Source: Fundicoccus_A sp052115865
Lineage (GTDB): Bacteria > Bacillota > Bacilli > Lactobacillales > Aerococcaceae
NCBI RefSeq assembly: GCF_052115865.1
Contig: NZ_JBQKME010000006.1
Coordinates: 62,001-126,000 of the forward strand
Direction of reading: 5' to 3'
Length of the DNA stretch: 64,000 bases
Each line of letters begins with the position of its first letter. Position 1 is the first letter of the stretch. Positions 24,844 to 33,240 of this stretch are shown one piece after another. The notes under the pieces are model-generated. The model had not been told where the DNA came from and did no database searches. It saw only the letters and a program-made list of their open reading frames with translations. A program made the position numbers and the translations under genes.

Positions 24844-26670
24844 ATGAAAAGAAATGAATATCCACGCCCGCAGTTTGTGCGTGAGAACTGGTTAAATCTA
24901 AATGGAGAATGGGAATTTTGCTTTGATGATGAGAATCGCGGCATGAAGGAACAATGGTTCAAAAACAATGTGCCTTTTGATCAAGTTATCCAAGTCCCAT
25001 TTGTTTATCAATCTAAATTAAGTGGGATTCATGATACGGGCAACCATGAAATTGTTTGGTACCGTCGAACATTTACGATGCCAGAAGATTTTACCAAAGA
25101 CCGTTTTGTCCTTCATTTTGGCGCGGTTGATTATATTGCAGATGTCTTTGTTAATGGTTCGCTAGTTGGCCAACATATTGGTGGACATACCTCCTTTAAA
25201 TTTGATGTTTCAGCCTATCTCGACAAAGATAGCGACCAACAAACCATTACTTTACGCGTGTTTGACCCTCGCAAGGATGAACGTATCCCAAGAGGTAAGC
25301 AAACCTGGTCAGAAGAACCCCATTCGATTTGGTATACAAATTCAACTGGGATTTGGCAAACCGTCTGGTTAGAAAATATCGCTGCATCATCCATTGAAGC
25401 AGCTTATTTTACACCGAACATCGATAACGGAACAGTGGAGTTATTAGTCGATCTCCATAATCCGAAAGTCAACCAAAGCTTAAATTATACCATTGCATTT
25501 AAAGGTGAAAAAGTTGCCAGTGGTCGCTTAGATTGCCATAGTCCTTTTATGGAAATAACTATTTCGATTAGCCAGCAACAAATTTTTAGAACAGCCTTTC
25601 ACCATAATGGTTGGTATTGGACACCTGAGACACCGAATTTATTTGATGTTCGTTTAACGTTAGAAGAAGACGGACAAACCTTAGATAGCGTTGATAGCTA
25701 CTTTGGGATGCGTAAAATCCATATTGAAGACGGGAAAACCTATCTGAATAACAAGCCATATTACCAAAAACTGGTGTTAGACCAAGGTTACTGGCCGGAG
25801 TCGTTGATGACCGCTCCATCAGACGAAGCCTTTAAAAAAGATATTGAATTATCGAAAGCGATGGGCTTTAACGGCGCTCGTAAACACCAAAAAGTCGAAG
25901 ATCCGCGCTTTTTATATTGGGCTGACCAAATGGGTTATATTGTTTGGGGCGAATCAGCTTCAGCTCATTATTTCAGTAAAGAATCCATTTCTTACGTGAC
26001 AGACGAATGGAAAGAAATCGTCAAACGCGATTATAACCACCCATCAATTGTGACTTGGGTACCATTTAACGAAAGTTGGGGGATTGGTGAAGTGGCGCGT
26101 GATCGCCGCCAGCAGCACTACACCCAAGCCTTGTATCATCTGCTTCACGCTCTGGATACAAGCCGTCTGGTCATTTCCAATGATGGTTGGGAAATGACTG
26201 AAACCGACATCACAGCTGTTCACAACTATGCCCACGGCCAAATCGATGAAGTGAAAAAATTCGAACAATTTAAACACGATACAAATTATAAAATAAATAT
26301 CCTTGCGTCAACCTCTGCTGGTCGACCAATTTATGCCGAAGGCTTTAGTTACCAAGATACACCTATTCTTCTGACTGAGTATGGTGGGATTGGTTATAAA
26401 GTGGGTGAACAAGCAGGCTGGGGTTACACCAGTGTAACGGACGAAGCAGACTTTGTTTCTGAATATGAACGTGTGACCAATGCTGTGATGGAATCAAACC
26501 ATTTATTCGGTTTTTGTTACACCCAGCTCTATGATGTGGAGCAAGAAATTAATGGCTTATTAACTTATGATCGTCAACCAAAATGTCCGTTAGAAAAAAT
26601 TAAAGCCATCAACAGTCAGTACCACAGCAATAATATTGCGACGGACGATAGCGAGGGATGCAAATGCTAA
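24844..26670 (+). CDS. Glycoside hydrolase family 2 protein
   Basis: 608 residues without signal peptide, so cytosolic. An N-terminal galactose-binding-like jelly roll (LNLNGEWEFCFDD), an immunoglobulin-like domain and a TIM barrel follow in order. The acid/base is Glu410 in VPFNESWG and the nucleophile Glu512 in LTEYGGIG. It would cleave a sugar from oligosaccharides imported by the transporter upstream; beta-galactosidase, beta-glucuronidase or alpha-arabinopyranosidase are all possible within GH2. The stretch 26090-26290 is unusually C-rich and leads into a one-mismatch copy of the dispersed motif. The end overlaps the GH43 gene. Confidence 0.88.
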   Translation: MKRNEYPRPQFVRENWLNLNGEWEFCFDDENRGMKEQWFKNNVPFDQVIQVPFVYQSKLSGIHDTGNHEIVWYRRTFTMPEDFTKDRFVLHFGAVDYIADVFVNGSLVGQHIGGHTSFKFDVSAYLDKDSDQQTITLRVFDPRKDERIPRGKQTWSEEPHSIWYTNSTGIWQTVWLENIAASSIEAAYFTPNIDNGTVELLVDLHNPKVNQSLNYTIAFKGEKVASGRLDCHSPFMEITISISQQQIFRTAFHHNGWYWTPETPNLFDVRLTLEEDGQTLDSVDSYFGMRKIHIEDGKTYLNNKPYYQKLVLDQGYWPESLMTAPSDEAFKKDIELSKAMGFNGARKHQKVEDPRFLYWADQMGYIVWGESASAHYFSKESISYVTDEWKEIVKRDYNHPSIVTWVPFNESWGIGEVARDRRQQHYTQALYHLLHALDTSRLVISNDGWEMTETDITAVHNYAHGQIDEVKKFEQFKHDTNYKINILASTSAGRPIYAEGFSYQDTPILLTEYGGIGYKVGEQAGWGYTSVTDEADFVSEYERVTNAVMESNHLFGFCYTQLYDVEQEINGLLTYDRQPKCPLEKIKAINSQYHSNNIATDDSEGCKC

Positions 26671-27677
26671 AAAAATACTGGTTGCTATTAATGGCCGTAT
26701 GCAGTGTTATTTATTTTGGAGGGGTTCAAGCAGTGACAGCAGAAGAAATTTATTATAATAATCCCATCGGGAATATGACGGATATTGGGGATCCTTATAT
26801 TTTAAAAGATGACGGTAAATATTACATGTATGCGACTTCGGCACCGGGCGTGGGCTTTTTGGTTTGGGAGTCAGACAATTTGGTGGATTGGGAAGAATAT
26901 GGTTTGGCTTATGATCACATGCATTCTGACTTATGGGCGACGGGGGATTTTTGGGCGCCGGAAGTCATTAAGCATGGCGACACCTACTATATGTCCTATA
27001 GTGCCCGCAACCAAGAAGACAGTTTGCGGATTGCGATAGCAACGAGTGATTCGCCGACCGGTCCTTTTGTGGACGCGAACCCTGATTTAATAGCTGATGA
27101 AGGTTCGTATATCGACGGCCACTTCTTTATTGACGATGATGGCACACCTTATTTCTATTATGTCAAAGATAATTATGAAAATATTGTTGATGGTAAGCAT
27201 GTCAGCCATATTTATGTACAGGAAATGGCTAACGATTTGTTGAGTTTGGTGGGCGAACCACAATTTCTATTGGAGCCCGATCATGAGTGGGAAGACCCTA
27301 ATGGCGACTACCAATGGAATGAAGGTCCGTTTGTGATCAAACACGAAGACCGCTACTACTTGATGTATTCTGCCAACTTCTTTGCCGGACCCAATTATGC
27401 GGTAGGTTATGCGGTGAGTGACAATCCGATGGGACCTTTTGAGAAAAGTGACACCAACCCGATTTTGACATCGGATTTAAGCAAAGGGATTTCCGGCCCC
27501 GGCCACAACAGTGTGACGAAAGGCCTGGATGATGAGACGCTCTATATCGTGTACCACATCCACACCGATCCCAACAACCCAAGCGGCAACCGCCGTCCAG
27601 CGATTGATCGCCTTTACTTTGAAGACGGCGAATTGAAAGTTGACGGCCCAACTACCGACGACGTCCAATTAAAATAA
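26664..27677 (+). CDS. Secreted glycoside hydrolase family 43 protein
   Basis: 337 residues. A signal peptide of about 25 residues (YWLLLMAVCSVIYFGGVQAVTA) precedes the five-bladed propeller. The catalytic triad of GH43 is visible: base Asp43 in DIGDPYILK, Asp151 in SYIDGHFF, acid Glu220 in NEGPFVI. Arabinofuranosidase, arabinanase or xylosidase activity fits the family; extracellular release of sugars for the transporter is the likely role. ATG 26664 is preferred because ATG 26658 abuts the GAGGG site. It overlaps GH2 by 7 bases. The last 200 bases are very C-rich, and the stop TAA lies in a one-mismatch motif copy (27675-27687). Confidence 0.88.
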   Translation: MLKKYWLLLMAVCSVIYFGGVQAVTAEEIYYNNPIGNMTDIGDPYILKDDGKYYMYATSAPGVGFLVWESDNLVDWEEYGLAYDHMHSDLWATGDFWAPEVIKHGDTYYMSYSARNQEDSLRIAIATSDSPTGPFVDANPDLIADEGSYIDGHFFIDDDGTPYFYYVKDNYENIVDGKHVSHIYVQEMANDLLSLVGEPQFLLEPDHEWEDPNGDYQWNEGPFVIKHEDRYYLMYSANFFAGPNYAVGYAVSDNPMGPFEKSDTNPILTSDLSKGISGPGHNSVTKGLDDETLYIVYHIHTDPNNPSGNRRPAIDRLYFEDGELKVDGPTTDDVQLK

Positions 27678-27697
27678 ATATCTCTGGCAAGAGACGA

Positions 27698-27736
27698 AAC
27701 CTCTAAGCTTTCAACCGGAAAGCTTAGAGGTTTTTT
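27698..27736 (+). terminator. Sugar operon terminator
   Basis: Perfect 14-bp arms (27698-27711 and 27719-27732) ending in a T run. Confidence 0.88.
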
Positions 27737-27805
27737 GTGGTGCAGCCAGCAAGGGCGGCGCTAAATTGGTGGAGTGGTTGGATCTGACGTGAAAGTGCTT
27801 CCGGT

Positions 27806-27957
27806 ACGTCAGTTTAGACGCTAAACTGACGAACTGAGCCTCTTAAACTGTCTATTTAGACGCTAAACTGACGAACTGAGCCTCTTAAACTGTCTATTTA
27901 GGCACTAAACTGACGAACTGAGCCTACTTAACTGTCTATTTAGCTACTTAACTAACG
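27806..27957. repeat. 42-bp tandem array D (about 3.5 units)
   Basis: CTAAACTGACGAACTGAGCC starts at 27821 and again at 27863 and 27905, exactly 42 bases apart, with a degraded fourth unit. Each unit contains GTCTATTTAGAC, a perfect inverted repeat, and CAGTTTAG/CTAAACTG arms. It shares TCTATTTAG with the last unit of array F. It occupies most of the gap to the Nudix gene. Confidence 0.85.
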
Positions 27958-28006
27958 TGACCCACCTCTCGCCCCACTGCTAAACCGCCTCGCCCCCGCC
28001 AACACC

Positions 28007-28034
28007 AAAAAAACCAGCCGCAAAGGCTGGTCTT
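28007..28034 (-). terminator. Nudix gene terminator (minus strand)
   Basis: ACCAGCC/GGCTGGT arms with a 5-base loop; read on the minus strand it is followed by seven Ts. Confidence 0.75.
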
Positions 28035-28666
28035 TACAACTTATCTTTAAAATGTTCCCTGACCAACTCAATAAAGCGGTCGGTGATGTTGGCGGTAAAG
28101 CCCCAGAGATACTGGTCGTCAAGGCGATAGTAGGGGATTTTGGCTCTAAAGGTCCGCATCCGAATATCACGTGAACTGTTGATATAATCGAAAGGAAAAT
28201 CGTCGGTATAATTGGCTTGGGCAGTGATTTCGTAATAAGCTGGTCGGTTTTCGACAAGGAACCGCAATGGCAGAGTAAAGACACTGGCCACTTCCTCGTT
28301 GGGGTTCAGCAGATCAATATCAAAGTCATGCAGTACCCCGACATAACTATAAATCACACGGCTATCTTGGACAATATAGTCTAAAGCACCAAAAAGTTCA
28401 ATCTTACTACCATCGTAGTTTAACTCTTCAACGGTTTCCCGCACGGCAGCTTCTGCTGGTGTTTCACCTTCATCAATTCGTCCGCCCGGAAAAGATGTTT
28501 CGTTCGGTTGTGAAATGTGTTGACTACGCACTTCATATAACAAATGTAGTTCGTTATCTATTTCAACAAGCGGAATCAGCACCGCATAGCGTTTCGTTGT
28601 GCCAATGGGTCTAGCGCGGTAATTGTCTACCATTTCTTTAATCGATTGCATCGAAAAGTTTTTCAT
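28034..28666 (-). CDS. Nudix hydrolase, CoA-pyrophosphatase-like
   Basis: 210 residues. The Nudix box is complete: GGRIDEGETPAEAAVRETVEEL (about residues 61-82, given here as its 22-residue span: starts GGRIDEGE, ends RETVEEL). The preceding LLYEVRSQHISQPNETSFPGG resembles the NudL/YeaB branch that hydrolyses coenzyme A and its thioesters. Cytosolic, metal-dependent. It is a single minus-strand gene divergent from efp, 164 bases away. Confidence 0.85.
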   Translation of the reverse strand: MKNFSMQSIKEMVDNYRARPIGTTKRYAVLIPLVEIDNELHLLYEVRSQHISQPNETSFPGGRIDEGETPAEAAVRETVEELNYDGSKIELFGALDYIVQDSRVIYSYVGVLHDFDIDLLNPNEEVASVFTLPLRFLVENRPAYYEITAQANYTDDFPFDYINSSRDIRMRTFRAKIPYYRLDDQYLWGFTANITDRFIELVREHFKDKL

Positions 28667-28830
28667 TCGACACCTCCATGTACTGAATTCTCTCCTATTA
28701 TACCATTTAAACCTTTAAATAAATAACTTCATAGCTAACAATGCTGTTAGGAAAAAGCCACTGAATATGGTATGATAGGAGAGGAAATTCTACAATTGAA
28801 TCTGAGATATTTATTTAAAGGAGAAATGAC

Positions 28831-29394
28831 ATGATTACAGCAGTAGACTTAAGAGCGGGTATGACTTTTGTTCAAGATGGTAAATTGATTCGTGTGCTCG
28901 ACGCGAGCCACCATAAACCTGGTAAAGGGAATACGGTTATGCGTATGAAATTGCGTGATGTGCGTACGGGTGCAACTTATGATACTACATTCCGTCCGGA
29001 TGAAAAATTTGAACGTGCCTACATTGAAACAAAAACCGTTCAATACCTATATAGCATGGACGGTACGTCTTACTTTATGGACTTGGAAACATACGAGCAG
29101 TATGAAATTCCAAACGAATTGATTGAATACGAATTGAAATTCTTGCTTGAAAATATGCAAGTTAAAATTCAATTCTATACAACGGAAGTTATCGGGGTTG
29201 AATTACCTGGTTCAGTCGTTTTAACGGTTGCTGAAACACAACCATCGATTAAAGGGGCTACTGTTACAGGTTCTGGTAAGCCAGCGACAATGGAAACAGG
29301 TTTAGTCGTGAACGTGCCGGACTTTATCGAAGTCGGTGAAGCGCTAGAAATTAGCACTAGCGAAGGAACTTACCAACGTCGTGCACAAAGATAA
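28831..29394 (+). CDS. efp: Translation elongation factor P
   Basis: 187 residues, three beta-barrel domains. The tip loop HHKPGKG contains Lys32, the residue modified in most bacteria to let EF-P relieve stalling at polyproline. The C-terminal OB domain ends TSEGTYQRRAQR. A sequence like the dispersed motif (GAGATATTTATTTAAAGGAG) spans the region right up to the ribosome site. The gene is flanked on the other side by a motif-like AAATAAATATC built into its terminator. Confidence 0.97.
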   Translation: MITAVDLRAGMTFVQDGKLIRVLDASHHKPGKGNTVMRMKLRDVRTGATYDTTFRPDEKFERAYIETKTVQYLYSMDGTSYFMDLETYEQYEIPNELIEYELKFLLENMQVKIQFYTTEVIGVELPGSVVLTVAETQPSIKGATVTGSGKPATMETGLVVNVPDFIEVGEALEISTSEGTYQRRAQR

Positions 29395-29404
29395 TTAACC
29401 TTAA

Positions 29405-29446
29405 ATAAATATCATCCTGCGTATACCGTAGGGTGATATTTTTTGT
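29405..29446 (+). terminator. efp terminator built on a motif-like arm
   Basis: The left arm AAATATCATCCTGC pairs with GTAGGGTGATATTT (two G-U pairs), followed by a T run. The left arm is the dispersed motif with a 2-base insertion. Confidence 0.75.
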
Positions 29447-29489
29447 TCATGTATATACATTTGGTGTATTCTATTTAAGAGGTGAAAAT

Positions 29490-29747
29490 ATTGACAATGT
29501 AAAATTAGTTAATTGGGGAAACTCAAAAGCGATCCGTATTCCGATTGCGATTATTCAACAGTTAATTTTAAACGAAAACCAGTTATTTGAAATCAAAGTT
29601 CAAAATGAACATATTCAATTAATTCCTAAACAAGAATATCCTGAAACAATTTACGAATTGTTTGCAGACTATAACGGTAAAGCTTTTAATTATTCAGAAG
29701 AAGAATTAGATTGGGGAGAAGCTAAAGGAGAGGGATTGGAGTGGTAA
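29490..29747 (+). CDS. MazE/AbrB-type antitoxin
   Basis: 85 residues. VKLVNWGNSKAIRIPIAIIQQL is the swapped-hairpin DNA-binding fold of MazE antitoxins; the acidic C-terminus would wrap the toxin. AAGAGGTG is followed after 5 bases by ATT, not ATG: the in-frame reading IDNVKLVNWGNS aligns with the usual MDNVKLVKWGNS. No other start fits (TTG 29491 is out of frame; the in-frame GTG at 29433 lies in the efp terminator). Either AUU is used or an ATG was lost. It overlaps the toxin gene by 7 bases. Confidence 0.7.
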   Translation: MDNVKLVNWGNSKAIRIPIAIIQQLILNENQLFEIKVQNEHIQLIPKQEYPETIYELFADYNGKAFNYSEEELDWGEAKGEGLEW

Positions 29748-29974
29748 TTCAGCAAGGTGATATTTTTTATGTTAACTTCAGCCCTAGTAAAGGGTATGAA
29801 CGACCATCTAGAAGTCCGGCGATTGCATTGAGTCACGATTTTGTGCAGGCATCAAGTGGGATAACCATTGTTGCCCCCACATCCAATACATCACGTAACT
29901 TTCCAACTTATTATCCGTTGACAGAAACAGAAAAAATCCCTTGCTATTATTCACACCTAAAAATTGCTTTTTGA
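29741..29974 (+). pseudogene. Truncated MazF-family toxin
   Basis: 77 codons. The N-terminal two thirds match MazF/PemK: QGDIFYVNFSPSKGYERPSRSPAIALSHDFV, then ITIVAPTSNTSRNFPTYYPL. The conserved continuation (a VLLDQ-like strand and helix) is missing; the frame ends in an unrelated CYYSHLKIAF. The catalytic Arg in the RSPAI region may remain, but without its C-terminal strand the mRNA interferase should not fold. Likely a decaying toxin next to an antitoxin with a defective start codon. Confidence 0.7.
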
Positions 29975-30004
29975 TTTAAGCGATCATTATAGCAAAAATT
30001 AACT

Positions 30005-30018
30005 GTCAATAAATTGAC
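30005..30018. promoter_or_regulatory. Small palindrome before the FAD/NAD(P) gene
   Basis: GTCAAT-AA-ATTGAC, a perfect dyad in the intergenic space; possible operator, nothing more can be said. Confidence 0.3.
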
Positions 30019-30078
30019 TACTAAGCTTGATTTTAGTAAAATTAAATCACTTTTACATTGAATCGGAGGCGAAAGTTT

Positions 30079-31554
30079 ATCGAAAAAGTAGCAGTTATTG
30101 GTATGGGTGTTAGTGGGTCTGCCACACTCCTAGCCTATCAAAAAGCGAAACAAAAATACCCAAATATGGAAGTAGAAATTGATTGTTTTGACACAGAAGC
30201 ATCTTTTGGCCGAGGTGTTCCTTTTCGAGAACCATCAGAAGAAGCGTTAATTAATTCGCCTAGCGATGCTATTTCATATGATTTTGAAAACATGCATGAT
30301 TTCGTTGAGTGGTTAGAAGAAAAACAAATCCCTATTCCACAATATGCCCCGCGTCGTTTGTACGGCGATTATTTATTTGATCGCACGCAAGAACTAGTTG
30401 AAGCCTTAAATGCGACCAGCTTTTACAGTAAAGTAGAATCACTCACTTGGTTACCAACTAAGAAAAAATGGGCGGTTAAACTTGAAAAATCTGAACTGGC
30501 CGATGATGAGGACCAGCTTTATGACCGTGTCCACTTATGTTGCGGTGAGTTTCCCATTCAAGATTTCTACCAATTAAAAGGTCACCCTCGTTACATTCAT
30601 CAGACCTATCCTTTGAATAAATATCCCAAAGATGTCGATACTGCTGCTAGAGTAGGCATCATCGGAACAGGCTTATCGGGAATTGATGTGTTGAAATACT
30701 TAGGTAACGACCGTCAAGTAGCAGAGATATTTATTTTTTCACTTGGCGGGCATTTCCCGACGGTTCGTGGGAATGATGAAGTCGAACTCCAATTTGACTG
30801 CCTCCAACAAGTACGCGTGGACGAGCAAATTAAACAAAATAATGGTTATTTGGATTTTGAAACGGTTGATAAATGGATCACGCATGACTTGGCGTTAAAT
30901 CAATTAGATTTTAAAGCGTTCAAAGAAGAATATTATCTGCCTGGAATTGAAGGAATCGAAAAAACGCTCGCTAATCCAGAGGTTGTTGGGCAGATGCAAG
31001 CGGCCATGAGTCATTTGACGGTCATTATGACCACAATTTGGGAAGTTTTATCCGAAGAGAACCGGAAGCAATTTAATGAAAAATACAATGACATAATCAA
31101 CCATTTACGTAATCCAATGCCGCCTAATTCTGCTAAAGAAATTCTCGCACTTGCCAAAGAGAATCGCTTAACTGTCCTTGGTGATTTAGAGACCATTGAC
31201 CGTGAGGCCGACGACAAGCTAATCTTAATCCCTGAAGATAAGGATAAAGAGTCTGTCGCCGTGGATTGGGTTGTCAACGCAACCGGTGGACAATTAACGA
31301 ACAAGAGTGAATTGGACAGTCATCCGCTCCTTGACCACCTACTCGATGAACGGATTGCTCAAGTTGACACCGCCAAAGGATTAAGTATGAATCGTCAAAC
31401 GGTTCAAGTGATTTCACCGCGTTACGGCGAATGGGACAATTTGCATGCGCATGGTATGTTGGTTAATGGGGTTATTTACCAAAATAATTCTACTATTAAA
31501 ATTCAACAGCATGCAGAAGCCTTAATGAACCGCCTGCTCGAAAAAAAGCAGTAA
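30079..31554 (+). CDS. FAD/NAD(P)-binding protein
   Basis: 491 residues. The N-terminus has VAVIGMGVSGSAT, a GxGxxG FAD site, and a second dinucleotide fold, VGIIGTGLSGIDVL, sits around residue 195. This matches the FAD-NAD(P)-binding family (PF13454 type) of uncharacterised oxidoreductases. A perfect GGAGG (30065-30069) is followed after 9 bases by ATC, where EKVAVIGMG begins; the in-frame TTG at 30058 overlaps the GGAGG itself. So the start is probably AUC, or the true start codon has been lost. A perfect reversed copy of the dispersed motif lies inside the gene at 30721. Confidence 0.75.
   Translation: MEKVAVIGMGVSGSATLLAYQKAKQKYPNMEVEIDCFDTEASFGRGVPFREPSEEALINSPSDAISYDFENMHDFVEWLEEKQIPIPQYAPRRLYGDYLFDRTQELVEALNATSFYSKVESLTWLPTKKKWAVKLEKSELADDEDQLYDRVHLCCGEFPIQDFYQLKGHPRYIHQTYPLNKYPKDVDTAARVGIIGTGLSGIDVLKYLGNDRQVAEIFIFSLGGHFPTVRGNDEVELQFDCLQQVRVDEQIKQNNGYLDFETVDKWITHDLALNQLDFKAFKEEYYLPGIEGIEKTLANPEVVGQMQAAMSHLTVIMTTIWEVLSEENRKQFNEKYNDIINHLRNPMPPNSAKEILALAKENRLTVLGDLETIDREADDKLILIPEDKDKESVAVDWVVNATGGQLTNKSELDSHPLLDHLLDERIAQVDTAKGLSMNRQTVQVISPRYGEWDNLHAHGMLVNGVIYQNNSTIKIQQHAEALMNRLLEKKQ
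30721..30733 (-). repeat. Dispersed motif, perfect reverse copy inside a gene
   Basis: GCAGAGATATTTA within the FAD/NAD(P) protein gene, where it codes AEIFI; shows the motif is tolerated in coding sequence. Confidence 0.8.
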
Positions 31555-31627
31555 GCTTTTAGACAAACAAAGCCCAGTAGTTTATAATTGACTTATCTTA
31601 GGCTTTTATTTGAAAGGTGGAAAGACA

Positions 31628-32185
31628 ATGGAGTGGATAATAATTTTAGTCGTTGTTGTCATTATCGGCTTAGCATGGATGATGATTTACAACCGTTTGA
31701 TTCAAAGACGTAATTGGACCGATGAGAGCTTTAGCCAAATTGATGTCCAATTGAAACGCCGGAATGATTTGATTCCAAATTTAGTCGAAACCGTTAAAGG
31801 TTATGCGAGTCATGAGCGTGAAACCTTAGACCGTGTCACTCAAGCCAGGCAACAAATGTTAGCTTTGCCAAATGATGCCAGTCCGGAACAAATCAATACC
31901 ATGTCTAATCAGTTAACAGGAGCCTTATCACGTCTTTTAGCCGTAGCTGAGTCTTATCCTGAATTAAAAGCGAATACCAATTTTACGCAATTACAGCAAA
32001 CACTCGCTGACACTGAAGACAAAATTGCTAAAGCAAGAATGCTTTACAATTCAAGCGTTCAACAATACAACACGGCCGTTGAATCCATGCCGAATAATAT
32101 TATTGCCGGTGTCCACGGCTTTAGGACACGCCCTTATTTAGAAACGCCAGAAGAAGACCGTGCTGTGCCAGAAGTGAGTTTTTAA
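31628..32185 (+). CDS. LemA family protein
   Basis: 185 residues. One N-terminal membrane helix (residues 2-20) is followed by the LemA helical domain, with NWTDESFSQIDVQLKRRNDLIPNLVETVKGY and ELKANTNFTQLQQTLADTEDKIAKARMLYN. The end RPYLETPEEDRAVPEVSF is typical of the family. LemA proteins are membrane-linked helical bundles of uncertain function, often beside TPM or HtpX proteins. Start ATG 31628 follows AAAGGTGG; an earlier in-frame codon overlaps that site. A DUF2207 protein, often paired with LemA, is present at 56.4 kb instead. Confidence 0.88.
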   Translation: MEWIIILVVVVIIGLAWMMIYNRLIQRRNWTDESFSQIDVQLKRRNDLIPNLVETVKGYASHERETLDRVTQARQQMLALPNDASPEQINTMSNQLTGALSRLLAVAESYPELKANTNFTQLQQTLADTEDKIAKARMLYNSSVQQYNTAVESMPNNIIAGVHGFRTRPYLETPEEDRAVPEVSF

Positions 32186-32207
32186 TCACATAAGCATCAA
32201 GTAATAG

Positions 32208-32250
32208 AAGTCAATTCAGACAAGATCTACTTGGCTGGATTGACTTTTTT
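32208..32250 (+). terminator. lemA terminator
   Basis: 17-base arms (32208-32224 and 32230-32246) with a 5-base loop and a T run. Confidence 0.85.
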
Positions 32251-32260
32251 AAAGCCCTGA

Positions 32261-32294
32261 AATAAATATCATCGACTCAAAGCAGGGATATTTA
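32261..32294. repeat. Inverted pair of dispersed motifs
   Basis: A motif-like AAATAAATATC (from 32261) faces a perfect reverse copy GCAGGGATATTTA (32282-32294), giving 10-bp arms AATAAATATC/GATATTTATT. It sits between lemA and the next gene. The rest of the 269-base gap shows nothing else clear. Confidence 0.7.
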
Positions 32295-32454
32295 TTAAAA
32301 GAAAGATTGCTATTAGAGGGGAAAAAGAGTACAATTTTTTAGTTAAGTGTAATAATTGGTAAAGAAGTCGTTAAATCTTAAAAAATGTGAAAATAGACTA
32401 TCATTTAGCTGTATAAGTATAGTAAAATGTTGACTAATTAGGTAAAGGAGGGAA

Positions 32455-33240
32455 ATGATGAGTCGCGTCAATTTGTATGTGCATTACGATCCGGTAATGA
32501 ACTATATTAAGACACGTGGGATAGATTTAAAAATTGAAGATTTCAATAATCAGTATGTTCCTCATAATTTGATTCTCGCTGAAGCTCACTTACAATTTGG
32601 CCGATTCGATGCTCCAACAAACTTCAAAATTCTTCGCGGGCAACCGGAAGTGTTGCAATACCTTGAAACGGTAACCAAACAACAAATCCATTCGTCGAAT
32701 TGGATTGATTTTGAAAGTATCGAGTTGATGCATCAGTTAACACCGAATGAGATCGCTGAAATCTTATATCTGTTTCATTCGGGCAATCCTTTGCGTTCTG
32801 CCTTCTTTTATAAGTTACAGAACAACTATGCATTTTTGACTTTGCCTAATGGGTTGAATAAAACCTACTATCGTTATGTCAGTCATTTTATTCCAAGATT
32901 ACAGCGTGTATTAAATACCAAGATGGGTCAACTCATGAATGAAAATCGGAGTTTTCTTTTTGCGCGTCGGACAAAAGTTGCGCCGGTACCCCAAGCCATT
33001 GTTGATCAATTAGAGCATTACTTTTTATTTGGTTTGAAGTTTGATTTTGCTCGTGCCGAATTAATCAATAAGAATTGGCAAATCCCATTATTTATTATTG
33101 AGGATGAATTAACTTTGTTAACCTTGGCGCAAAAAATAGATGAGTCTATCGGAATGTTAAGTTATAATATAGAAGTGCAAGAATGGCATTTATCAATTAA
33201 CGGTGAAAATGACGAAGAGAAGCTGGAGGAAACTCAATGA
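32455..33240 (+). CDS. Uncharacterised protein upstream of ddl
   Basis: 261 residues, soluble, no signal peptide, mixed helix and strand with many aromatics in the middle (TYYRYVSHFIPRLQRVL) and an acidic end. I recognise no family or catalytic motif. AAAGGAGGGAA precedes two ATG codons (32455, 32458). Its TGA overlaps the ddl ATG as ATGA, so the two proteins are translationally coupled, which hints at a role connected with cell-wall precursor synthesis (inference from context only). Confidence 0.75.
   Translation: MMSRVNLYVHYDPVMNYIKTRGIDLKIEDFNNQYVPHNLILAEAHLQFGRFDAPTNFKILRGQPEVLQYLETVTKQQIHSSNWIDFESIELMHQLTPNEIAEILYLFHSGNPLRSAFFYKLQNNYAFLTLPNGLNKTYYRYVSHFIPRLQRVLNTKMGQLMNENRSFLFARRTKVAPVPQAIVDQLEHYFLFGLKFDFARAELINKNWQIPLFIIEDELTLLTLAQKIDESIGMLSYNIEVQEWHLSINGENDEEKLEETQ

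Noticed and set aside
29433..29489. GTG 29433 as start of the MazE-like antitoxin
   Set aside because: It lies in the right arm of the efp terminator and would add a non-conserved hydrophobic leader.
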